Shown piece by piece: positions 57,396-64,000 of a DNA stretch of 64,000 nt. Within the stretch, counting starts at the first letter, position 1, and every line of letters starts with the position of its first letter. The stretch is from Rheinheimera lutimaris (GTDB lineage: Bacteria; Pseudomonadota; Gammaproteobacteria; Enterobacterales; Alteromonadaceae), in contig NZ_JABSOD010000012.1 in assembly GCF_013283795.1 (NCBI RefSeq), positions 1-64,000 of the forward strand. Direction: 5' to 3'. The notes beneath the pieces were generated by a model. It saw only the letters and a program-made list of their open reading frames with translations. It was not told the origin of the DNA and did no database searches. The position numbers and the translations under genes were made by a program.

Positions 57396-57442
57396 ACACC
57401 GCTCAGATGAACCTTAGGTTAATAAAAAAGCGATTTTAATAA

Positions 57443-58096
57443 TCAGAACGGACAGATTGAAATAAATTCCAGCCAGCGTTTATTGATAGGGTGCTGTAAA
57501 CGAAGTTTTTCGGCGTGTAATTGTAAGCGGTCAGCTGCCAGCAGGGCAGGGGTATCAGCATAGAACTTGTCGCCGAGGATGGCATGCCCCAACCACTGCA
57601 TGTGTACCCTGAGCTGGTGCGAGCGGCCGGTGACTGGTGTGAGCTTGACACGGCTGCTGCTGCTGTCACGGCTTAATACCTGATAATGCGTCAGGGAGGC
57701 TTTGCCGTGCTCGTAGCAGACTTTTTGTTTGGGCCGGTTCGGCCAGTCACAAATCAGGGGTAAATCGATACTGCCGCTGTCTGCGTCAATCTGGCCGCTT
57801 ACTCTGGCAATATAGTGTTTTTCGGTTTCGCGTTGTTGAAATTGCCGGTTCAGTTCGCGCTGGCTATCAGCACTCAGTGCCATCACTACCACCCCGGAGG
57901 TTGCCATATCCAGCCGGTGCACCAGCCGTATGCCGGGCCATACCAGCCTGGCACGGTATTCCAGGCTGTCTTTATGTTCCGGCGCTTTGCCGGGCACAGT
58001 CAGCAAGCCGCTGGGCTTATTAAACACCACCAAGGCTTCATCCTGATACAAAATATCCAGATAAGGCGACAGCGGTGGTGCGTAATGCAGCAGCAT
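57443..58096 (-). CDS. rluA: Pseudouridine synthase RluA (23S U746 and tRNA U32)
   Basis: Isomerises U746 in 23S rRNA and U32 in several tRNAs. The 217 residues have the RluA catalytic motif HRLDMATSG (60-68) with catalytic Asp63, and ICDWPNRPKQKVCYEHGKASLTHYQVL, which matches dual-specificity RluA more than RluC or RluD. There is no N-terminal S4 domain, also as in RluA. It follows rapA by 2 bp, as in E. coli. Confidence 0.93.
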   Translation of the reverse strand: MLLHYAPPLSPYLDILYQDEALVVFNKPSGLLTVPGKAPEHKDSLEYRARLVWPGIRLVHRLDMATSGVVVMALSADSQRELNRQFQQRETEKHYIARVSGQIDADSGSIDLPLICDWPNRPKQKVCYEHGKASLTHYQVLSRDSSSSRVKLTPVTGRSHQLRVHMQWLGHAILGDKFYADTPALLAADRLQLHAEKLRLQHPINKRWLEFISICPF

Positions 58097-58098
58097 AA

Positions 58099-61011
58099 TC
58101 AGTCGTGGCTGACGACGATCAAGCGGATCGCATCTGCTTTTAACCGCGCTTTGCCAATATACTCTGTCAGCTGTTGCTGCTGTTGCACCAGCGCATCTAT
58201 TTCATCCTGGCGTACCGACGGGTTGTATTGACGCAGTGCGGTTAAGCGTTGCTGCTGTTCACTCAGCGTTTGCATGGCACTTTGCTGCGCAGCCTGCACT
58301 ATGCTGCCCAATTGGCTTTCGGCCATAGCAGTGGCAGTGGCAATTAACGGGTGAATAGTGGTTTGCAACGCCCCGGCCAGTTTACTGCCGGTTTGCCGGC
58401 CGACCGGTTTAAGTTGCTTATTTAACTGCTCAAAGCTGACTTTAGCTGACAGGTTGTTGCCACTTTTGTCCAGTAACAGCCGGATTGGCGTTGCCGGTAA
58501 ATAGCGGTTTAATTGCAGTGCCGGTGGCGCGCTGGCCTCAACAATAAAGTTAAACTCCAGCAAATAACTGCCGACCGGCAAGGCTTTGTTAGTCAAAATG
58601 GCCACTGAGCTGCTGCCATGCGGCTCTGTGGTCAGGATATCCAGGGTACCGCGCACCATCGGATGGTCCCAGCTCAGTAGCTGAATATCTTCTTCGGCCA
58701 GCGCTGTGGCACGGTCAAAAGTTACGGTAACGGCATCATCCTGTAAGCCCGGATAACTGCTGCACTGCATATGCTCTGACGGCGACAGAATAATACTGGT
58801 GTCGCTGCGGTCTTCCTGATTAATACCCAGCATATCCCAGGCTTTAAACATCAGCATTGGTAATGCGGTGTCGTTATCCTGCGCTTCAAGCTTCGCGGCC
58901 AACTGTGCTGCTGCAGCGCCACCGGCTGAGTTAATTTCCAGTAATTGGTCGCGGCCCTGCTCCAACTGTTGTTTTAGCTGTTGGTTCAGCTCGCGGCTTT
59001 GGCTAATCAGTTGTTGCAGCGCGGTTTCATCGATGCTTTGCTGCGCCAGTAACGGTAACAGCTGCGGTGCAAAGTGTTCAAATACGTTGCGGCCGGTTTG
59101 GCAGGTGTGCTCTAACGCATCCAGGCCTTGCTGATACCATTGCAGCAGCACCTCCTGGGCATGGCTGGCAAAATAAGGCAGGTGTAGCTGAATGTCGGCT
59201 TGCTGACCGATACGGTCTAACCGGCCGATACGTTGCTCCAGTAAATCCGGGTTTAGCGGTAAATCAAACAGCACCAGATGATGAGCAAACTGGAAGTTAC
59301 GCCCCTCACTGCCGATTTCGGAGCAGAGTAACAGTTGAGCACTGTATTCTTCCTGGGCAAAGTAGGCCGCTGCTTTATCGCGCTCCAGAATACTCATGCC
59401 TTCATGAAACACGGCGGCGCGAATACCCTCGCGCACCCGCACCGCTTCTTCCAGCGCAATGGCGGTTTCAGCACGGGCACAGATCAGTAAAAACTTCTGC
59501 TGTTTATGGCTTTTCAGCAGTTGCAGTAAATGCTCTACTCTGGGGTCAAATTGCCACCAATTACTTTGTGCATCCAATTGCTGAAAAACCTGCTCAGGAA
59601 ACAAATTGGCGCTGATGCGTTGTTGTTCTGTCAGGGTTGGATTCAGGCTGAAATGCACTTTTAACGCATTCTGATATTGCTCCGGCAATGGCAGCGGCGT
59701 CAGATGAGCAAAACGCTTGGGAAAGCCTTTAACGCCGGCACGACTGTTACGGAATAAAATACGCCCGGTGCCGTGGCGGTCTAATAATTGCGCCAGTACT
59801 CGCTGACGCGCCTGTGTCAGGGCGGCGTCATCATGGTGTTCACTGCACAGCAGCGCTAATTCAGCGCTGATATCGCTCTCGCGTAATGCCTGTTGCAGTG
59901 CTTCAGCTTCAGCTTTGCTAAGGCTGCGTTGCTGTAGCAATGGCTTGGCAATAGCCGCAATATGCTGATAGCTCTGTTCTTCCTGTAAAAAGGCGTCGTA
60001 GCTGTGAAATCGTGCCGGGTCGAGCAGCTTTAGTCTGGCAAAGTGGCTCTCGTGGCCCAGTTGGTCCGGTGTGGCTGTCAGCAAAATTACGCCGGCCGTA
60101 TTGGCAGCTAAGGCGCTGATGCATTGATATTCTTCACTTGGCGCCTGCTCGCTCCACTGCAAGTGATGCGCTTCATCAACCACCAGCAGATCCCATTGGC
60201 TTGCTACTGCCATTTGTTGCCAGCGCGGATGGTTCTTTAAAAACGCCATGCTGCACAATACCAGTTGCTCTGTATCAAACGGGTTGTCGCTGTCCAGCAA
60301 TGACTGCTCACAGCGCTCCTGATCAAACACGGCAAAATGCAGATTAAAGCGGCGCAGCATTTCTACCAACCACTGATGCTGCAATGACTCCGGCAGAACA
60401 ATTAACACCCGGCTGGCCAGGCCGCTGATAAGTTGTTGGTGAATAATAAAGCCTGCTTCAATGGTTTTACCCAGACCTACTTCATCGGCCAGCAATACGC
60501 GTGGTGCAAAGCGCTGTGCTACTTCGTTAGCAATGTGCAACTGATGCGGAATTAAATTTACCCGGGCGCCGGATAAGCCACGCAGCGGATTTTGCTGCTG
60601 TTGGTGCAAGTGTTGCCATGCCTGATACCGCAGGGTAAACCAGTCAAAGCGGTCGATCTGACCGGCAAACAACCGGTCCTGGGGTTGGTTAAAGCTGATA
60701 AAGTGATCAAGGAAGGTTTCGCGTAATTCAGCATAGCTGCCATCGTCCGTGCGAGTGCCGCAGTACACCAATATACCGTGTTGCTCTTTTATGGCGCTTA
60801 CCAACAGCTTAAAACCGTCGGCGGCAGCAATTTCGTCGCCAACATTAAATTGTACCCGGGTTAACGGTGCTTCTGCCTGAGCATACAGCCGCGTTTCTCC
60901 GCTGGCCGGAAACAGTAAGGTTAAATGCCGGCCTTCCAGCGCGACTATAGTGCCTAAACCTAAATCGGATTCTGTATCACTGATCCAACGTTGTCCCGCA
61001 GCAAACTTCAT
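58099..61011 (-). CDS. rapA: RNA polymerase-associated helicase RapA (HepA)
   Basis: SWI/SNF-type ATPase bound to RNA polymerase that promotes recycling of stalled complexes. The 970 residues have two N-terminal Tudor-like domains (about 1-105), and a helicase domain with Walker A DEVGLGKT (176-183) and DEAHH (about 279-283). The second RecA-like domain has LLLCSEIGSEGRNFQFAHHLVLFDLPLNPDLLEQRIGRLDRIGQ, followed by RapA-specific C-terminal domains. Length and order match E. coli RapA (968). Confidence 0.96.
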   Translation of the reverse strand: MKFAAGQRWISDTESDLGLGTIVALEGRHLTLLFPASGETRLYAQAEAPLTRVQFNVGDEIAAADGFKLLVSAIKEQHGILVYCGTRTDDGSYAELRETFLDHFISFNQPQDRLFAGQIDRFDWFTLRYQAWQHLHQQQQNPLRGLSGARVNLIPHQLHIANEVAQRFAPRVLLADEVGLGKTIEAGFIIHQQLISGLASRVLIVLPESLQHQWLVEMLRRFNLHFAVFDQERCEQSLLDSDNPFDTEQLVLCSMAFLKNHPRWQQMAVASQWDLLVVDEAHHLQWSEQAPSEEYQCISALAANTAGVILLTATPDQLGHESHFARLKLLDPARFHSYDAFLQEEQSYQHIAAIAKPLLQQRSLSKAEAEALQQALRESDISAELALLCSEHHDDAALTQARQRVLAQLLDRHGTGRILFRNSRAGVKGFPKRFAHLTPLPLPEQYQNALKVHFSLNPTLTEQQRISANLFPEQVFQQLDAQSNWWQFDPRVEHLLQLLKSHKQQKFLLICARAETAIALEEAVRVREGIRAAVFHEGMSILERDKAAAYFAQEEYSAQLLLCSEIGSEGRNFQFAHHLVLFDLPLNPDLLEQRIGRLDRIGQQADIQLHLPYFASHAQEVLLQWYQQGLDALEHTCQTGRNVFEHFAPQLLPLLAQQSIDETALQQLISQSRELNQQLKQQLEQGRDQLLEINSAGGAAAAQLAAKLEAQDNDTALPMLMFKAWDMLGINQEDRSDTSIILSPSEHMQCSSYPGLQDDAVTVTFDRATALAEEDIQLLSWDHPMVRGTLDILTTEPHGSSSVAILTNKALPVGSYLLEFNFIVEASAPPALQLNRYLPATPIRLLLDKSGNNLSAKVSFEQLNKQLKPVGRQTGSKLAGALQTTIHPLIATATAMAESQLGSIVQAAQQSAMQTLSEQQQRLTALRQYNPSVRQDEIDALVQQQQQLTEYIGKARLKADAIRLIVVSHD

Positions 61012-61252
61012 CTTGTACCCTATCAGCTAAAATGGGGCGCTATGGTACCAGGTAACAGACGGTACTGCACCTTGAATTAGTCATAAATATAGCGTTTTTC
61101 TATGTCATAAGTTTGCCACACAGGCCAGGCACAGTGTTAATACCTGAGCTTGTTGTAAATTTTAGTTAATGGCTGAGCAAAGTGTGACAGTTGCACTATG
61201 CTTGTTTTATGACACCGGTAAGCGGCCGGTGTCAGGCGAAGAGGAGCCCCGT

Positions 61253-62644
61253 ATGGCGCGAAGAAAAAGCAAAGAAAAGAAAATTTACGTTCTCGACACT
61301 AATATCCTGCTGCACGAACCTTTTGCCTTCCTTAACTTCCAAGAACATGACGTTGTTATCCCGATGACGGTACTGGAAGAACTTGACCATATTAAAGACC
61401 GCAACAAAGACGTCAGCCGTGACGCCCGCGTTGCCATTCGTGCGCTGGAAGATGTGTTAAGAGATGCCTCTCCTGATCAAATGTTACAGGGCGTGGCTAT
61501 GCCCCGTCAGGGTGAGCAAAAGCAGGGCGGGCATTTGTTTATTGTCAATGACCATCATATCACTGATGAAATTCCGGGCTTGCCAGGCGGTGAAAACGAT
61601 CATCTGATCATCAATACTGCCTTGTATCTGCAGCGGGAAAAAAGTCCGACCAAAGTAATCCTGGTCACCAAAGATATCAATATGCGGCTAAAGGCTAAAG
61701 GCGCCGGGTTAAAATTGGTAGAAGATTACCGTACCGATCAACTGATAGACGACGTACGGTTTTTATACAAAGGCTATTACAAATTCCCCGGCGATTTCTG
61801 GAGCCAGGTAGGGGAGTGCCGCAGTGAGAACGAAGGCCGGGAAACCTATCACTATGTTAACCGCAGCGTACTGCCGAATGCCTATATCAACGAATATCTG
61901 ATTGATGAAGTGGAAGGCTTTGCCGGCAAGGTCGTCGCAATAACCGATAAAGAAATCCGCATTCTGGATTTTGGCTATGAGCGCTTAATGCACCGCCATG
62001 CCTGGGGTATTCATCCGAAAAATATCTATCAGGCCATGGCCATGCAAGCTTTACTTGATCCGCAAATGGATTTGGTGATCCTGACCGGGCCGGCCGGTTG
62101 TGGTAAAACCCTGATTGCACTGGCGGCAGCGCTGGAGCTGGTGATAGAAAAAGGCATGTACGACAAGGTTATTGTTACCCGTAATACGCCGGAAATCGCC
62201 GAGTCTATCGGTTTTCTGCCCGGCACCGAAGAGGAAAAAATGGCGCCCTGGTTGGCGGCCATTACCGACTCACTGGAAGTGCTGCATAAAACCGATGAGC
62301 ATCCGCATGCCAGTGTTAACTACATTATGGAAAAGGCCAATATTCAGTTTAAGTCAGTTAACTTTATGCGCGGGCGCAGCATTCAAAATGCCATTGTTAT
62401 TCTGGATGAATGTCAAAACTTAAGTGCGGCCCAGCTGAAAACCATCATTACAAGGTGCGGAGAAGGCACCAAACTGATTTGCTCCGGCAATCTATCACAA
62501 ATTGACAGCAACTATTTAACAGCTGTAACATCTGGTCTGACTTACATCGTTGAGCGGTTTAAAAACTTTGAAGGCAGTACCACGATGAATTTAAATGGCG
62601 TTGTGCGCAGCCGGTTAGCCTCGTTTGCCGAGACCAATTTGTAA
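61253..62644 (+). CDS. PIN-PhoH fusion ATPase (YlaK/PhoH2-like)
   Basis: Predicted ribonuclease-helicase of the PhoH2 type. The ATG at 61253 behind GAGGAG gives 463 residues; a longer frame from 61169 adds 28 residues with poor conservation. It has an N-terminal PIN nuclease domain (about 11-145, acidic Asp15 in VLDTNILLHEPF, Glu42/Glu43, TKDINMRLKAKG) and a C-terminal PhoH ATPase domain. The latter has P-loop GPAGCGKT (279-286) and VILDECQNLS (Walker B). Such fusions are proposed to unwind and cut RNA. It is divergent from rapA. Confidence 0.9.
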   Translation: MARRKSKEKKIYVLDTNILLHEPFAFLNFQEHDVVIPMTVLEELDHIKDRNKDVSRDARVAIRALEDVLRDASPDQMLQGVAMPRQGEQKQGGHLFIVNDHHITDEIPGLPGGENDHLIINTALYLQREKSPTKVILVTKDINMRLKAKGAGLKLVEDYRTDQLIDDVRFLYKGYYKFPGDFWSQVGECRSENEGRETYHYVNRSVLPNAYINEYLIDEVEGFAGKVVAITDKEIRILDFGYERLMHRHAWGIHPKNIYQAMAMQALLDPQMDLVILTGPAGCGKTLIALAAALELVIEKGMYDKVIVTRNTPEIAESIGFLPGTEEEKMAPWLAAITDSLEVLHKTDEHPHASVNYIMEKANIQFKSVNFMRGRSIQNAIVILDECQNLSAAQLKTIITRCGEGTKLICSGNLSQIDSNYLTAVTSGLTYIVERFKNFEGSTTMNLNGVVRSRLASFAETNL

Positions 62645-62655
62645 CGCACAATAAG

Positions 62656-62707
62656 GCAATAAGCCTGTTTGACTAATATGATAAATCAGCCAGGCTTATT
62701 GCTGTTT
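62656..62707 (+). terminator. Probable terminator after the PIN-PhoH gene
   Basis: GCAATAAGCCTG (62656-62667) and CAGGCTTATTGC (62691-62702) form a perfect 12-bp stem with a 23-base loop, then TGTTTT. Confidence 0.7.
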
Positions 62708-62747
62708 TGATCCCACACCCGTCCGGATGGACATGCAAAGGAGTTGC

Positions 62748-63815
62748 ATGCATAACCCAAGTTATACTGAATACCGCAGAACCGGTTTGCTCGGGCTGAT
62801 ATTGGTGCTGCTGCTGTCAACCTTTGCTGCAACCTTGCATTACCTGCGCAGTGTCGATGATAAAGTGCTGCAAACCCGCACCAGGCTGGTAGCCGTTAGT
62901 TCGCAATTGGACAGTCAGTTTGCGCCTGTGTTGGCATACAGCGCCGCTGTTATCAAGGTAGCGCAGCTAAAGTTAGCATTGCCGCCGCTGACAACAGAAG
63001 ACAGCATACTGCTGCTGGATCTGGACGCTGAACAAACGCAGCAATTGCCGCTTACCTCTGATGACAGCTCGCTGCAGGCTGAGCTGCAGATGTTAATGCA
63101 CTTGCAGCCGCATTTTGACATGGTCGTCGAAGCGCTGCCGTCTGTAGTTGGCGTCTATTATTTGTCCGAACGCGGTTTAGCTTACAACGGTCAGAATAAA
63201 TGGTCTGACTACATGGCCGACCATCTGCTGCAGTGGCATAAGCACGCAGTTAACAGCAGAGAAAATGGCTATGAGCGCGGTATGGTATTTTACACAGAGT
63301 TTATGCCGCAACAAGCGGCGGTGTTATTACCGCTGTATACTGACGAGCGCAGGTTAGGCAGTTTTCTGTTTGCCTTATCGCTGGAGCCGATGTTAGCGCC
63401 GATGTATGAGCAACATAGCGATATCGATTTTATGTTGCTGGACCAGGCCGGCGAGTTGATCAGCCACTCTACGGCACAACCGCCGCAAAGTACTACCGAG
63501 CATATGCTGCAAATACAACGGCTGAACACTATGCCGTGGTCGCTGGCGTTACTGGAGCAAAAAACCAGCTTATTTGCGGCCGGTGTAAAAGATTTTCTCT
63601 GGCATTGGTGCAGCTATGCGGTATTGCTTGGCACCCTGTTGCTGGCGTTACAGTATCGCTTTCGCCGTCGCACCTTGTCGGCGGTGCACCGGCTGACCAT
63701 ACATTTGGAACGGCTGGCAAACGGCCAATCGCAGGGAGTACGGCACGTGCCGGACGGCTGGCAGGACATTTTTGACCGTATTTGCCAGCTGCACAAAGAC
63801 AAACCCTCAGAGTAA
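62748..63815 (+). CDS. Two-helix membrane protein with periplasmic sensor-like domain, no output domain
   Basis: From the ATG at 62748 (AAAGGAG at good spacing) the product has 355 residues. A membrane helix (about 12-34), a periplasmic region (about 35-283) and a second helix (about 286-309) are followed by about 45 cytoplasmic residues. The periplasmic region resembles a double-PAS/Cache sensor: YYLSERGLAYNGQNKWSDYM...GMVFYTEFMPQQAAVLLPLY and a final DIDFMLLDQAGELISHST. The tail (VHRLTIHLERLANGQSQ) looks like the first HAMP-like helix. No kinase, GGDEF or MCP domain follows within this ORF, and the next gene is on the other strand. Function unknown; it may signal through a partner. Confidence 0.6.
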   Translation: MHNPSYTEYRRTGLLGLILVLLLSTFAATLHYLRSVDDKVLQTRTRLVAVSSQLDSQFAPVLAYSAAVIKVAQLKLALPPLTTEDSILLLDLDAEQTQQLPLTSDDSSLQAELQMLMHLQPHFDMVVEALPSVVGVYYLSERGLAYNGQNKWSDYMADHLLQWHKHAVNSRENGYERGMVFYTEFMPQQAAVLLPLYTDERRLGSFLFALSLEPMLAPMYEQHSDIDFMLLDQAGELISHSTAQPPQSTTEHMLQIQRLNTMPWSLALLEQKTSLFAAGVKDFLWHWCSYAVLLGTLLLALQYRFRRRTLSAVHRLTIHLERLANGQSQGVRHVPDGWQDIFDRICQLHKDKPSE

Positions 63816-64000
63816 GCGGTAAGAAAACTGATTATTGCGGCTGTACATCTGGTACTGCGGGCTAATGGTGCCCGGTGGCAGTTGCGCCGGGCCTGTCGGG
63901 TCTACCAGCAGGTATTGCCGGCCTTCAATCGTCACTGTCATATCCTCTGCTTGTGCCGGTAATTGCACGGCCAGCATGGCATGTTGCGGCAGGTAAATCA
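63807..64000 (-). CDS. Partial gene at the window edge (C-terminal end)
   Basis: An open minus-strand frame enters from the window end and stops with TGA at 63807-63809. The last 64 residues include GRQYLVDPTGPAQLPPG and finish SYRLL. The DPT segment recalls the Asp region of transglutaminase-like proteins, but this is only suggestive. It ends 9 bp inside the convergent sensor-like gene. The start lies outside the window. Confidence 0.5.
   Translation of the reverse strand, partial: IYLPQHAMLAVQLPAQAEDMTVTIEGRQYLLVDPTGPAQLPPGTISPQYQMYSRNNQFSYRLL

Noticed and set aside
59067-59615. 182-residue plus-strand ORF inside rapA
   Set aside because: Antisense shadow of the conserved helicase gene with biased low-quality composition.

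Overview
The window is chromosomal DNA from a gammaproteobacterium. Its conserved gene blocks match the order seen in Escherichia coli almost gene for gene, but it also carries genes typical of marine or alkaliphilic Alteromonadales/Chromatiales relatives: a DUF3718 protein, a petABC bc1 complex, an OprF-like OmpA and a complete Mrp Na+/H+ antiporter operon. A Rheinheimera/Alishewanella/Arsukibacterium-type organism is my best guess (inference only). I see no phage, insertion sequence, CRISPR, tRNA or rRNA.

Layout. 1-6.7 kb, minus strand: a small coiled-coil ORF, a TrmH-family methylase, a periplasmic amidohydrolase, an M48 peptidase, a DUF898 membrane protein and fumarase C. 7-12.8 kb, plus strand: the mnhA(B)CDEFG antiporter operon. 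12.8-20.6 kb, minus strand: yrbG-kdsD-kdsC-lptCAB-rpoN-hpf-ptsN-rapZ-npr, joining LPS core-sugar synthesis and transport with sigma-54 and the nitrogen PTS. 20.8-25.4 kb, plus strand: mlaFEDCB-ibaG-murA for outer-membrane lipid asymmetry and the first step of peptidoglycan synthesis. 25.4-28.5 kb, minus strand: degS, degQ and zapG. 28.6-34.7 kb, plus strand: zapE, rplM-rpsI, petABC and sspAB. 34.7-42.1 kb: divergent ilvY/ilvC, mgsA, a CsrB-like regulatory RNA, a DyP-type peroxidase, divergent argR/mdh and ispB. 42.2-45.1 kb, plus strand: rplU-rpmA, obgE, folA and a DUF3718 protein. 45.1-53.8 kb, minus strand: a chemoreceptor, then lptD-surA-pdxA-rsmA-apaG-apaH. 54-64 kb: djlA, DUF3530, a small secreted protein, ompA, rluA, rapA, a PIN-PhoH ATPase, a membrane sensor-like protein and a partial gene at the window edge.

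The most notable non-coding feature is on the minus strand at about 37.9-38.24 kb. It holds 20 GGA motifs, many presented in hairpin loops with perfectly paired but different stems, and ends in a terminator-like hairpin. This is the architecture of a CsrB/CsrC/RsmZ RNA that sequesters the translational regulator CsrA. A 20-bp perfect palindrome lies between it and the DyP peroxidase gene.

Many genes form tightly coupled operons with 1-8 bp overlaps. Several start codons were moved inward from the longest reading frame on the basis of ribosome binding sites, signal peptides and family length.
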